DNA of 64,000 nt, from contig NZ_BOMM01000002.1 in assembly GCF_016862195.1 (NCBI RefSeq), positions 1-64,000 on the forward strand. Reading direction: 5' to 3'. Positions 1-8,517 of the stretch are shown here, one piece after another. Source of the stretch: Paractinoplanes ferrugineus (lineage in GTDB: Bacteria > Actinomycetota > Actinomycetes > Mycobacteriales > Micromonosporaceae). The position numbers were made by a program, and so were the translations under genes. The notes below the pieces were generated by a model, which was given only the letters and a program-made list of their open reading frames with translations, was not told the DNA's origin and did not search any database. Numbering within the stretch: the stretch's first letter is position 1; each line of letters opens with the position of its first letter.

Positions 1-54
1 ACGACGGACAGCGCCGCGACGACGGACAGCGCCGCGACGACGGACAGCGCCGCC
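1..54 (+). repeat. 18-bp tandem repeat, three copies, encoding TTDSAA
   Basis: Three head-to-tail 18-bp units encode TTDSAA three times; only the last base of the third unit differs. Degenerate relatives (DSAA, GSAA, KTGGS) continue to about base 300, so the array probably extends upstream out of the window. The unit keeps the reading frame, so copy-number change would alter only the length of a disordered tract. Confidence 0.9.
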
Positions 55-1896
55 AAGACGGACGGCTCTGCGACGACGGGCGCCCCGGCGACGGCGGACA
101 GCGCGACGACCACGGGCAGCGACGCACCGGCGAGTAGCACGGCGACGATCGGTAGCGCGGCGACGGCGGGCAGCGCCGCCAAGACAGGCGGCTCGGCCAA
201 GACAGGCAGCGCCGCGACCACGGACAGCGCCGCCAGGACGGACAGCTCTGCGTCGACGAACACCCCGGCCAAGGCGAACAGCGCTGCGTCGACGGACAAA
301 ACCGTTAAAGCCGACGACGATGGCAAATCCGACGGATCCGCCAAGTCGAGCCAGGCAACCGCGACCGCTGAGGCAGCAGCAGCCGCCACGGCAGTCGCTG
401 CGGCGACCGTTACGTCGGAAACGCGCGCTGAGTCGGAGTCCGCCCAGGCGACCGATGCGCCCGCGCCGTCGAATAACGCCGAACCGTCGATCGAGGCGAA
501 GTCGGTAAACGCCAAGCCCAAGAGCTCAGACGCCGCGACGGAGGGCGCCGCGACGGAGGGCTCTGGAACTCAGGGCGCAGGGTCAGAGGGCGCAGCGACC
601 AAGGACGCAGCAGCTCAAGGGCCTGGAGTTGCTGGAACTGAAGGCACTGCGACTCCGGGCGCAGAGGCGGAGACGCTCGGTGCGAAGGCCGCGACGATGG
701 GCGCTCCCGGCAATTCGTCGGGTGCGAAGTCCAACGCGGAAAGCGCGCCTGCTGAGACTCTCGAGGCGCAGGCCGGCGCGGCGGATGCAGAAGCCGCGTT
801 GCCGAGCGCGCCGCTGAACGCCCAAGCCAAGCCGCTCGACACGCCGGCGGAGACGTCGACTAACAAGGCCGACGCAGAGGCGGAAGCACGCGAGGCGGTA
901 GCACGCAAGGCCGAGGCGCGCGCAAACAAGGCGCGGAAAGCTGAAGCGCGTACGGCTGAGGCTGGAGAACGGAAGGCCGGTGGCGCCCCACGTAAGGCGG
1001 TGGCCGAGGGTCCGGTTGTGGGATTGTCGGGTCCAGCCGAGGCGGGTGTCGAGCCGGCCGAGGGCATCGCGCCGGGTTCGCCGCTCGGCGGGATCGGTCG
1101 GTCCAGTCGGCCGGCTTGGCGGCCGATGGAGCCGCGGCCCGTGCGGGGTGGCGTGACGGTTTTCGGCACTCGGCTGACCTATCGGCAGGCGGCTATCGGG
1201 GCGGCGATCGTCCTGCTGGTGCTGGCTCTGATTGTGACGCTGGTGGCGCAGGCGTTCGGCAAGGACGACGACAAGTCGGGCGCGGCGCCGGGGGTGGGCG
1301 GACCGACGGCGACGACGCCGGGACCGCAACCGACCAAGGCGCAGGCGAGCACCGCGCCGTCGTCGGCTGCCCCGTCGTCGGCGGCTCCGACGACCACGGC
1401 GCCGTCGAAAGCGGCAAGCAGCGCGCCGCCCGCCGGCGGAGACGTGGCGATTCCGGCCAACTGGTCGTATCGCACCTATCCGGCTAGCGGAAACGTGCCG
1501 GCGTTCAAGATCGCGCTGCCGGCGAAGCTCACCGGTATCAGCGGCGGCGACTCCGAGATCCGGTTCAAGTACAACAACCGCATGTTGCTTCTCGGCCGCA
1601 CGACGTCGCCGAAGCCGGATGCGCTCAAGGACTGGCAGCAGCAGGAGCGCGACCGCAATTATCTCGACTACCACCTCATCAGCCTCAAGCCGGCCACCTA
1701 CCGCAACTACGAGTCGGTGGCCGACTGGGAGTTCACCTACACCACTGACTCCGGGAACCCGCAGCACGTGATCCGGCGGAACATCCGGGTCGACAGCAGC
1801 GCGGCGTTCTCGCTGAGTTGGTATGTGTCGACCAGCGACTGGGCCGCCTCGCAGAGCGACCTGAAGCTGATCTACCAGACGTTCCAGCCTTTGTAG
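1..1896 (+). CDS. Membrane-anchored low-complexity protein, 5' end outside window (probable Ser/Thr kinase C-terminal part)
   Basis: The frame is open from base 1 to the TAG at 1894-1896, so the true start lies upstream; the first internal ATG at 697 is not a credible start. About 390 residues of Ala/Thr/Ser/Glu/Lys-rich low complexity, beginning with TTDSAA repeats, lead to one membrane helix (about bases 1189-1257), a Thr/Pro/Ala linker and a folded C-terminal domain of about 150 residues containing PKPDALKDW and VADWEFTY. From memory, that C-terminal domain is the extracytoplasmic tail of many Streptomyces and Micromonospora Ser/Thr kinases, so a kinase domain upstream is inferred, not seen. 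The topology would put the low-complexity part in the cytoplasm and the C-terminus outside. Confidence 0.7.
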   Translation, partial: TTDSAATTDSAATTDSAAKTDGSATTGAPATADSATTTGSDAPASSTATIGSAATAGSAAKTGGSAKTGSAATTDSAARTDSSASTNTPAKANSAASTDKTVKADDDGKSDGSAKSSQATATAEAAAAATAVAAATVTSETRAESESAQATDAPAPSNNAEPSIEAKSVNAKPKSSDAATEGAATEGSGTQGAGSEGAATKDAAAQGPGVAGTEGTATPGAEAETLGAKAATMGAPGNSSGAKSNAESAPAETLEAQAGAADAEAALPSAPLNAQAKPLDTPAETSTNKADAEAEAREAVARKAEARANKARKAEARTAEAGERKAGGAPRKAVAEGPVVGLSGPAEAGVEPAEGIAPGSPLGGIGRSSRPAWRPMEPRPVRGGVTVFGTRLTYRQAAIGAAIVLLVLALIVTLVAQAFGKDDDKSGAAPGVGGPTATTPGPQPTKAQASTAPSSAAPSSAAPTTTAPSKAASSAPPAGGDVAIPANWSYRTYPASGNVPAFKIALPAKLTGISGGDSEIRFKYNNRMLLLGRTTSPKPDALKDWQQQERDRNYLDYHLISLKPATYRNYESVADWEFTYTTDSGNPQHVIRRNIRVDSSAAFSLSWYVSTSDWAASQSDLKLIYQTFQPL

Positions 1897-1963
1897 CACC
1901 GTCGATGTGCATGATCGAGGTCAAGTGGGTAATTGATCGGTCATCACAGATGGAGGTGCCCTC

Positions 1964-2185
1964 ATGAGCCGCCGACGACACGGCAGTATGCCGAAGATCG
2001 CGCTCTGGATGCTGGTGGCTGTCGCCGATGTGGCGCTGCTCGTCGCGACCGGGGGCGTGGTCGCCATGGTGCTGATCCTCGCGACTCTCGCGGTGGTCGC
2101 CGGTGGCGTGTTCGCGGCCCGTCAGTTGCTCGCCCAGCAGACGACTTCGAAGACTCGTGAGGCCGTTGCCCGACGTCGCGCTTAG
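1964..2185 (+). CDS. Small two-helix membrane protein, 73 aa
   Basis: A GGAGG sits 8 bases before the ATG, fixing the start. The protein has a basic N-terminus (MSRRRHG), two adjacent hydrophobic stretches at about residues 10-30 and 31-50 with only a short turn, and a basic tail (REAVARRRA). It is an integral membrane protein with positive ends and no motif I can assign. It lies 67 bp after the preceding gene and 23 bp before the M50-like protease gene on the same strand, so co-transcription is possible. I do not recognise the family. Confidence 0.7.
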   Translation: MSRRRHGSMPKIALWMLVAVADVALLVATGGVVAMVLILATLAVVAGGVFAARQLLAQQTTSKTREAVARRRA

Positions 2186-2208
2186 CGTGATCGGCTACAG
2201 TCGCCCGC

Positions 2209-2940
2209 GTGGCGATCGACGGTGTATCTGATCTTTGGGACAATTTGCTCGGCGCCCAGCCGGATCCCCCGGGCCTGCTCGTGCTGCTCACCGCGGTGGC
2301 CGGGCTGCTCGCAGTCGGGTTCCGCCCGGTCTGGCGGATAGCGCGTAACGCCGTGACCATCGCCCACGAGGGTGGGCACGCTCTGATGGCGTTCGTGACC
2401 GGCAGGCGCCTTCGGGGCATTCGCCTCGAGTTCGACACGTCCGGCCTCACCCTGTCGTCGGGTAAACCGACCGGGCCCGGCATGATGCTCACCTTGTTGG
2501 GTGGCTATGTCGCGCCGTCGCTGATCGGCGTGCTGGGCGCGTGGCTGCTCGGCGGCAACCGCATCACGCTGCTGCTGTGGCTGGCGATCGTTCTGCTGCT
2601 GCTCATGCTGATCAACATCAGGAACGCGTTCGGCGTCGTCTCGGTGCTGGTGACCGGCGCGATCGTGTTCGCGGTGTCGTGGTTCGCGAGTCCGCAGGTG
2701 CAGGCCGCTTTCGCGTACGCCGGCGTCTGGTTCCTGCTTTTCGGTGGAGTGCGGCCGGTCTTCGAGCTGCAGAGCCTCCGCCGCCGGGGTCGCATGCGGG
2801 ACTCCGACGCCGATCAGCTGGCCCACCTGAGCCATGTCCCGGCGCTCTTCTGGGTCGGGGTGTTCCTGCTCGTCAACGTCGGGGCCCTGGTCATCGGCGC
2901 CTTCATGCTCGCCGGCCAGTGGCTGCCGCAGTCCGCCTGA
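2209..2940 (+). CDS. M50-family membrane metalloprotease-like protein
   Basis: This is a 243-residue polytopic membrane protein. Residues 53-57 read HEGGH, the HExxH zinc motif of site-2-protease (M50) families, placed inside the first hydrophobic region, and a later NIRNAFG sits where the third metal ligand region of such proteins lies. About six hydrophobic segments follow. The family includes intramembrane proteases that release anti-sigma factors or other membrane-tethered regulators; the substrate here is unknown. The GTG start at 2209 follows the preceding stop by 23 bp. It has no PDZ domain, so it belongs to the short actinobacterial M50 group rather than to Rip1/RseP. Activity is inferred from the motif only. 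Confidence 0.8.
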   Translation: MAIDGVSDLWDNLLGAQPDPPGLLVLLTAVAGLLAVGFRPVWRIARNAVTIAHEGGHALMAFVTGRRLRGIRLEFDTSGLTLSSGKPTGPGMMLTLLGGYVAPSLIGVLGAWLLGGNRITLLLWLAIVLLLLMLINIRNAFGVVSVLVTGAIVFAVSWFASPQVQAAFAYAGVWFLLFGGVRPVFELQSLRRRGRMRDSDADQLAHLSHVPALFWVGVFLLVNVGALVIGAFMLAGQWLPQSA

Positions 2941-2982
2941 CCGCCACGGCGCCACGGCGGTGCGGCGGTGCGGCGTGCTGAC

Positions 2983-4557
2983 CTAGAGCGGGATGTTGCC
3001 GTGCTTCTTCGGCGGCAGGGTCTCCCGCTTGGTACGCAGGGTCCGGAGCGCCCGGATCACCTGCGTGCGGGTCTGCGACGGGGCGATGACCGCGTCGACG
3101 TAACCGCGCTCGGCCGCGATGTAGGGGTTGGCGAGCGCGTCCTCGTACTCCTGGATGAGTTCGGCGCGACGTTCGGGGCTGTCGATCTCGCCCCGGTAGA
3201 GGATATTGACCGCGCCCTGGGCGCCCATCACCGCGATCTGCGCCGTCGGCCAGGCGAAGTTCAGGTCGGCGCCGAGGTGCTTGGACCCCATCACGTCGTA
3301 CGCCCCGCCGTACGCCTTGCGGGTGATGACCGTGACCTTGGGGACCGTGGCCTCGGCGTACGCGTAGATGAGCTTGGCCCCGCGCCGGATGATGCCGTCC
3401 CATTCCTGGGAGGTGCCCGGCAGGAAGCCGGGCACGTCGACGAAGGTCAGCACCGGGATGTTGAAGGCGTCGCAGGTGCGCACGAAGCGGGCGGCTTTCT
3501 CGCTGGCCGCGATGTCGAGGGTGCCGGCGAAGTGCATCGGCTGGTTGGCGACGACGCCGACCGGGCGGCCCTCGACCCGGCCGAAGCCGACCACGATGTT
3601 CTGCGCGTAGAGCGGCTGCACCTCGAGGAAGTCGTCGACGACGGTCTCGACGACCGTTTTGATGTCGTAGGGCTGGTTGGCCGAGTCGGGGATGAGTTGA
3701 TCGAGCGCGCGGTCGGCGTCCGAGATCTCCAGGGCGGCGAGTTCCTCGAAGATGACCGGCTCGTCCAGGTTGTTGGACGGCAGGTAGGACAGCAGCGCCC
3801 GCACGTAGTCGATCGCATCGGATTCGTCCGAGGCCAGGTAGTGCGCGTTGCCGCTGCGCGTGTTGTGGGTGCGAGCCCCGCCGAGCTCCTCCATGCCGAC
3901 CTCTTCGCCGGTCACCGTCTTGATCACGTCGGGGCCGGTGATGAACATGTGCGAGGTCTGGTCGACCATCACGGTGAAGTCGGTGATGGCCGGCGAGTAG
4001 ACGGCACCGCCCGCGCACGGCCCCATGATCAGTGAGATCTGTGGGATGACGCCGCTGGCCCGTACGTTGCGGAAGAAGATGTCGGCGTAGAGGCCGAGCG
4101 CCACGACGCCTTCCTGGATGCGGGCGCCACCGGAGTCGTTGATCCCGATGATCGGGCAGCCGATCTTCATCGCCAGGTCGAGGACCTTCACGATCTTCTC
4201 GCCGAAGACCTCGCCCAGCGAGCCGCCGAACACCGTGAAGTCCTGGGAGAAGACGCACACCTGGCGGCCGTCGACGGTGCCGTAGCCGGTGACCACGCCA
4301 TCGCCGTACGGCCGGTTCCGGTCGAGTCCGAAGTTGGTCGACCGGTGCCGGGCCAGGCCGTCGAGCTCGACGAACGATCCCTCGTCGAGCAGCAGTTCGA
4401 TGCGCTCGCGGGCGGTTTTCTTGCCTCGGGAGTGCTGCTTCTCCACCGCTCGAGCGGATCCGGCGTGAACTGCCTCGTCGGTTCGCCGTTCGAGGTCGGC
4501 GAGCTTCCCGGCGGTGGTGTGGATGTCGGCCTGGACCGCTTCCGGCTGCGTGGTCAC
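2983..4557 (-). CDS. accD: Acyl-CoA (propionyl-CoA) carboxylase carboxyltransferase beta subunit
   Basis: A 524-residue carboxyltransferase of the AccD5/PccB type, the usual length for the family. It carries both crotonase-fold halves: the acyl-CoA oxyanion-hole region ([24 protein letters not shown]) in the N-half and the carboxybiotin side ([25 protein letters not shown]) in the C-half. The Asp in GGAYD falls at residue 421; in Streptomyces PccB an Asp at 422 is known to favour propionyl-CoA, so methylmalonyl-CoA formation is the best guess. I chose GTG 4557 because GAGGAG precedes it; the alternative GTG 4569 lacks a ribosome site. The biotinylated alpha subunit is not in the window, but the biotin ligase gene is close by. 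Confidence 0.93.
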   Translation of the reverse strand: MTTQPEAVQADIHTTAGKLADLERRTDEAVHAGSARAVEKQHSRGKKTARERIELLLDEGSFVELDGLARHRSTNFGLDRNRPYGDGVVTGYGTVDGRQVCVFSQDFTVFGGSLGEVFGEKIVKVLDLAMKIGCPIIGINDSGGARIQEGVVALGLYADIFFRNVRASGVIPQISLIMGPCAGGAVYSPAITDFTVMVDQTSHMFITGPDVIKTVTGEEVGMEELGGARTHNTRSGNAHYLASDESDAIDYVRALLSYLPSNNLDEPVIFEELAALEISDADRALDQLIPDSANQPYDIKTVVETVVDDFLEVQPLYAQNIVVGFGRVEGRPVGVVANQPMHFAGTLDIAASEKAARFVRTCDAFNIPVLTFVDVPGFLPGTSQEWDGIIRRGAKLIYAYAEATVPKVTVITRKAYGGAYDVMGSKHLGADLNFAWPTAQIAVMGAQGAVNILYRGEIDSPERRAELIQEYEDALANPYIAAERGYVDAVIAPSQTRTQVIRALRTLRTKRETLPPKKHGNIPL

Positions 4558-4674
4558 GATGCTCCTCACGGCTGTGGCTACCGGCGAGTATCTCCGGGGT
4601 GATCGTAATCCTGGAAGAAAGCGGCGCCACTATCGGAGCGTTTCGCACGCAATGCCCGATTCGTTACTGTTCTC

Positions 4675-5886
4675 GTGACGAACTGGATGACCGCGGCCGG
4701 GCTTGCCCTCATCGCCGGTGGCCTCGCCACATTGATCAGCTTCCGCGCCGTCCTGTTCGGCGGTGCGAATCGTCACGCCCAACGGGACCCGGAGGCGATC
4801 GAGGCCCCCCGGCCGCGGCCGGCCCTGGCTCCGGAGCCGGTGCCCGTCTCCGGGCTGGTGCACGTCTTCGAGCCGGCGCCCGTCCTCGAGCCGGTGCACG
4901 CGTACGAACCGGCGCCCGTTCCGGACGAACTCCCCGAACCGGAGTTCGTCGAGGTGGCGGAACAACTGCCGGTCGAGGGCGAACCCGCGAGGTCGCGGCG
5001 GGCCCGGCGGGCGGCGCGACGCACGGTGGTCTCGAGACCAGGCGGGCGGACCAAGGCGTACGGCGTGGCCGACTCCTCCGATGAGGACGAACACGGCGGT
5101 CTCGCCTCGCTCGGGTTCGCCGCCGACCCGGACGACGCCGAGTTCGACCCTGCCCCGGTCGAGAACGAGTTGTTCCCGGAGCCGCCGGCGAGGCGTCGCC
5201 GGGGCCGCCGGAGCCGCTTCGACCAGGACGACGAGGCTCTGTACGCCCCGTCGGCGCGGCACAGCGGAGAGCCGCGCTTCGAGGACATCGATCGAGTGGC
5301 CCTGTTCGACGCGCCGCCCCGGCGCGGCGAACGCGAGGTCTTCGGTGGCCTGGACCGGCCGCTGCCCGCCGAGGACAGCGATCTCTGTGCCGAGGCCGAT
5401 CGGGCCACGCGTCCGCCGCGGCCCGACCGCTACGGCGACCGGGTCGAGGGCTGGGTCCGCCCCGAATACCAGGAGCCCGCGAACGAGCCGCGCGCCGGCG
5501 AGTACTGGACCCCGATCCCGGTCGACCTGAACCCCGACCCGGAGCCGTCGGCGCAGGGTTATGGCTGGCCGCTGCTGGTGGAGCGGCTCCCGGCGGTGCC
5601 CGACTACGAGCCCGCCACCGGCTTCGACCTCAACCCGGTCCCGGCCGAGCCCACCGAGTTCGTCTCGGTCTGGCCGATGAACGAGGACCGTCGATCCCGC
5701 CCGCCCAGCACCTGGCCGATGCGTAACCAGAAGTTCGAGGATCCGGCCGAGCGCCACCGGCCCCGCCCGCGGCCCCGCCCGACGATCTCGTCGATCGACT
5801 CCGCCCCGGGCCCGGACACCGAACCGCCGGCCGACCCGAGCACGAGGTATGTAAGCAGGCACGCGGCCGATCCGCCGCACCGCTGA
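4675..5886 (+). CDS. Hypothetical acidic, proline-rich membrane-anchored protein
   Basis: A 403-residue protein with one N-terminal hydrophobic helix (about residues 5-28), then a long Pro/Glu/Asp/Arg-rich region with no recognisable domain. EPAPV-type repeats run at residues 50-85, basic clusters (RSRRARRAARR; RRRRGRRSR) alternate with acidic ones, and the tail is PRPRPRP. It is probably disordered and tethered to the membrane. GTG 4675 is the first start; ATG 4687 is an equally good alternative and neither has a clear ribosome site. It ends 14 bp before birA and is transcribed divergently from accD. It may be a Micromonosporaceae-specific protein; function unknown. Confidence 0.55.
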   Translation: MTNWMTAAGLALIAGGLATLISFRAVLFGGANRHAQRDPEAIEAPRPRPALAPEPVPVSGLVHVFEPAPVLEPVHAYEPAPVPDELPEPEFVEVAEQLPVEGEPARSRRARRAARRTVVSRPGGRTKAYGVADSSDEDEHGGLASLGFAADPDDAEFDPAPVENELFPEPPARRRRGRRSRFDQDDEALYAPSARHSGEPRFEDIDRVALFDAPPRRGEREVFGGLDRPLPAEDSDLCAEADRATRPPRPDRYGDRVEGWVRPEYQEPANEPRAGEYWTPIPVDLNPDPEPSAQGYGWPLLVERLPAVPDYEPATGFDLNPVPAEPTEFVSVWPMNEDRRSRPPSTWPMRNQKFEDPAERHRPRPRPRPTISSIDSAPGPDTEPPADPSTRYVSRHAADPPHR

Positions 5887-5900
5887 TCTAAAGTCGGTGA

Positions 5901-6755
5901 ATGCCCGCGTCGCCGTACACCGACCTCGACCGCCCGCCGCTCTCGCCGCGCTCGCTGGAACGTGCCCTGGTCACGCCGAACGGCTTGTGGACGCGAATCG
6001 ACGTACGAGCCAGGACCGCCTCCACCAACGCCGACGCCGCCACGGCGGCGATGGCCGACGAACCCGAGGGCCTGGTGGTGGTGGCCGAGGAGCAGACCGC
6101 CGGCCGGGGCCGCCGCGAGCGGCAGTGGACGTCGCCGCCGCGGGCCGGTCTCACCCTGAGCGTGCTGCTGCGCCCGGGGCTCGCGCGGCCGGAACGGGAC
6201 TGGCCGGCGCTCCGGCCGGGCGCCTTCAGCTGGCTGCCGCTGATGGCCGGGGTGGCCCTGATGGAGGCGGTGGAACGGGTCGCCGAGGTCGACGCCGCCC
6301 TGAAGTGGCCGAACGACCTGCTGGTGGGCGGCGGCAAATGTGCCGGCATCCTGGCCGAGGCGTCCGGTGATGTGGTGGTCGTCGGCATCGGACTGAACGT
6401 GACGACCCGCCGGGAGGAACTGCCCGGGACGAACGGCCTGCCGGCGACGTCGCTGAAGGTGGCCGGGGCGGCCGGGCTCGACCGCGATCCGCTGCTGCGG
6501 GCGCTGCTGCGCGGGCTGGCCGGATGGTACGGCGGCTGGCGCGAGGCGGGCGGCGACGCGGAACTGTCCGGGCTGCTCGGGGCGTACCGCCGGGGGTGCG
6601 CGACGCTCGGGCGCGAGGTGCGGGTGCTGCTGCCGGCGGGCGGCGAGATCCTCGGCGAGGCCACCTCGGTCGACGACGGTGGGCAGTTGGTGGTCCGTTC
6701 GGCTGACGGCGTCACCCATCGCGTCTCGGCCGGTGACGTGCTGCACGTACGCTGA
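5901..6755 (+). CDS. birA: Biotin--[acetyl-CoA-carboxylase] ligase
   Basis: A 284-residue biotin protein ligase that activates biotin to biotinyl-AMP and attaches it to the lysine of carboxylase biotin-carrier domains. The biotin/ATP-binding motif GRGRRER is at about residues 69-75, followed by KWPNDLLVGGGKCAGILAE and a GIGLNV segment. A small C-terminal SH3-like domain ends in RVSAGDVLHVR. There is no N-terminal helix-turn-helix, so this is a monofunctional (class I) ligase rather than a repressor. Placement beside accD fits its job of modifying the partner alpha subunit. The PH-domain gene starts 4 bp downstream, suggesting an operon. Confidence 0.95.
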   Translation: MPASPYTDLDRPPLSPRSLERALVTPNGLWTRIDVRARTASTNADAATAAMADEPEGLVVVAEEQTAGRGRRERQWTSPPRAGLTLSVLLRPGLARPERDWPALRPGAFSWLPLMAGVALMEAVERVAEVDAALKWPNDLLVGGGKCAGILAEASGDVVVVGIGLNVTTRREELPGTNGLPATSLKVAGAAGLDRDPLLRALLRGLAGWYGGWREAGGDAELSGLLGAYRRGCATLGREVRVLLPAGGEILGEATSVDDGGQLVVRSADGVTHRVSAGDVLHVR

Positions 6756-6759
6756 CCGC

Positions 6760-7338
6760 GTGGCGTTCCCGGACGAGGTTCTCACCGAGGCGGAAGAAGT
6801 CGTCTTCCACCTGCATCCGCATGGGAAGACGGCGATCCGCCCCGGCCTGGTCGCGCTCCTGGCGCTGGCGACGACGATTCTGTCCTGGGTGATGCTGCCG
6901 CAGAACAACGGCGGTTACCTGGCGTTCAGCGTGGTCGCCCTGATCATGGGTTATTACGGCATCCGGTACGGCGTGATCCCGCTGGTGATCTGGCGCTGCA
7001 CGCACTACGTGGTGACCACCGAGCGGGTCCTGCTGCAGGACGGCGTGCTCGCCCGGGAGCGGCGGGATCTGCCGCTCAACCGGATCGACAACCACTTGAT
7101 GACGCAATCGCTGCTGGACCGCGTCTTCGGCGCCGGCACGCTGACCATCGAGTCGATCGGCGACCAGGCGGCGGTGCTCGCCGGCGTCCCGCGGGCCAAC
7201 CAGGTGCAGACGGCCTTGTATGAGGTGATCGAGCAGGACCGCCTGCGAAACCCGGAGGACTACGAGGACGGGGAGCCCGAGGACGAGCCGGAGGTGCCGC
7301 CCCAGCGCAAGCGGGGCGGGCTGTTCCGCGGGTCTTAG
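6760..7338 (+). CDS. PH-domain (YdbS-like) membrane protein
   Basis: A 192-residue protein with two close membrane helices (about residues 25-65) followed by a bacterial pleckstrin-homology domain, visible as WRCTHYVVTTERVLLQDGVL, RRDLPLNRIDN and LTIESIGDQAAVLAGVP. This is the bPH_2 / YdbS architecture, found widely in actinobacteria near birA. The GTG at 6760 is chosen because it lies 4 bp after the birA stop and begins the conserved part; a longer frame reaching back to 6679 would overlap birA. The C-terminus is acidic then basic (EPEDEPEVPPQRKRGG). Its cellular role is not established. Confidence 0.85.
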   Translation: MAFPDEVLTEAEEVVFHLHPHGKTAIRPGLVALLALATTILSWVMLPQNNGGYLAFSVVALIMGYYGIRYGVIPLVIWRCTHYVVTTERVLLQDGVLARERRDLPLNRIDNHLMTQSLLDRVFGAGTLTIESIGDQAAVLAGVPRANQVQTALYEVIEQDRLRNPEDYEDGEPEDEPEVPPQRKRGGLFRGS

Positions 7339-7369
7339 CGGGTGGGCTCGGGTCTTAGCGGGTGGGTTC
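7330..7369. repeat. 20-bp tandem duplication spanning two convergent stop codons
   Basis: Bases 7330-7349 and 7350-7369 are the same 20-bp unit with one difference. The first copy supplies the TAG of the PH-domain gene on the plus strand and the second copy supplies the TAA of the GtrA gene on the minus strand. The duplication therefore separates the two convergent stops by exactly one unit. Confidence 0.9.
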
Positions 7370-7876
7370 GGGCTGCTCGGTGCTGAGCTCGGCCAGGCCG
7401 GCCATCGCGTCGAGTTCGGCCAGGTCGGCCTCGTGGCCGTCGACCGGCGGCTTGAGGAAGACGAAGGTGCGGTAGGCCCAGAAGCGGAACACCGTGGCGA
7501 TCACGATGCCGATCAGGGTCACGCCCATGAACGCGACCTCGTCGTGCTGCTCGGTGAGGCCGAAACCGTACTTGCCGATCGCCACCATGCCGGACTGGAT
7601 GACCATGCCGACCAGGTTGAAGCCGAAGAACAGCGCGTATTCCCGGCGCAGGGCCGTGCGCGTGTGGTGGCGGTAGGTCCAGTAACGATTCGCGAAGTAC
7701 GCCAGCGTGGTGGTGACCACTGTCGCGATGATGCTGGCCTTGACCGCGCCGATCGGCAGGGCGAGCCAGGTGATCGCCATGTAGAGCAACGTGTTACCGG
7801 CTCCGATGACACCGAAGGCGATGGCTTCGGGAGCGAGACGGCGCAAGCGCTCCGGCAACGTACTGGCTGAGGGCAT
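7355..7876 (-). CDS. GtrA family membrane protein
   Basis: A 173-residue protein with four membrane helices and the GtrA signatures FGVIGAGNTLLYM, ANRYWTYR and FRFWAYRTFVF. GtrA proteins are small membrane proteins proposed to flip polyprenyl-phosphate-linked sugars for cell-envelope glycosylation. The C-terminal 25 residues are a hydrophilic tail. ATG 7876 is preferred because AAAGG lies about 7 bases upstream; an in-frame GTG at 7906 would give a 4-bp GTGA overlap with the upstream GtrA gene. The pair is therefore co-transcribed in either case. Confidence 0.88.
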   Translation of the reverse strand: MPSASTLPERLRRLAPEAIAFGVIGAGNTLLYMAITWLALPIGAVKASIIATVVTTTLAYFANRYWTYRHHTRTALRREYALFFGFNLVGMVIQSGMVAIGKYGFGLTEQHDEVAFMGVTLIGIVIATVFRFWAYRTFVFLKPPVDGHEADLAELDAMAGLAELSTEQPEPTR

Positions 7877-7902
7877 TGGACAACCTTTGGGGGAAATGGC
7901 GG

Positions 7903-8466
7903 TCACGCCGAGTCACGGACGGGTGAGGGCGTCGCCACGTTAGTCGTGGGCCTGCCCGACTGCTGCCCCGAGCCGCCCTGATCGGGGGGAGATGTGTCGC
8001 GGAACACGAACCGGCGGTAGGACCAGAAGCGGAAGAGAGTGCCCACCGCGGTGCCGACGAACTGGCCGGAGATGTTGTCGGCCAGCGGGGTGCGCAGCTC
8101 CGGCCAGATCTGGCCGAGGCCGTAGTGGCTGATCGCGAGGCAGGCCAGGCCGATGCCGAGGCCTATCGCGTTGAGCACGAAGAACATCGTGTATTGCCGG
8201 GCCATGTTGTCGTGTGTGCGGTGCCGCCAGGTCCAGAACCGGTTGCCGGTGAACGCGACGGTCGTGGCGAAGACAGTCGAGATCGTCTTGGCGAGCAGGG
8301 TCTCGACACCAGTCTGCAGCAACACGTTGAAGATGAACAGATCGATGGCGAACGATATGGCACCGACCGTGCCGAACTTGCTCACCTCGCGGAGAAGCGC
8401 CCGCAGCTTGGTCCGCAGCCCGCGTGACCGCGGATCATGAGGCTGCGGTTGCGGGGTTTCGGGCAC
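7903..8466 (-). CDS. GtrA family membrane protein (second copy)
   Basis: A 187-residue paralogue of the next gene, with SKFGTVGAISFAIDLFIF, TGNRFWTWRHR and TLFRFWSYRRFVF in the same order and four predicted helices. A Pro/Arg-rich N-terminus (PETPQPQPHDPRSRG) and a disordered tail flank the core. GTG 8466 is preferred; GTG 8496 is possible and would add ten residues. Two GtrA genes in tandem may form a heteromeric flippase or serve two sugars. No glycosyltransferase lies alongside here, unlike the third GtrA gene in the window. Confidence 0.85.
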   Translation of the reverse strand: MPETPQPQPHDPRSRGLRTKLRALLREVSKFGTVGAISFAIDLFIFNVLLQTGVETLLAKTISTVFATTVAFTGNRFWTWRHRTHDNMARQYTMFFVLNAIGLGIGLACLAISHYGLGQIWPELRTPLADNISGQFVGTAVGTLFRFWSYRRFVFRDTSPPDQGGSGQQSGRPTTNVATPSPVRDSA

Positions 8467-8517
8467 GTTCCGAGAGTACCGACCCGCGTCACGCACCGCA
8501 GTTTTCGTTGGCGAGTC

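Noticed and set aside
583..1899. A 438-codon minus-strand frame opposite the first gene
   Set aside because: Arg-rich shadow translation; the plus-strand frame has the membrane helix and the conserved C-terminal domain.
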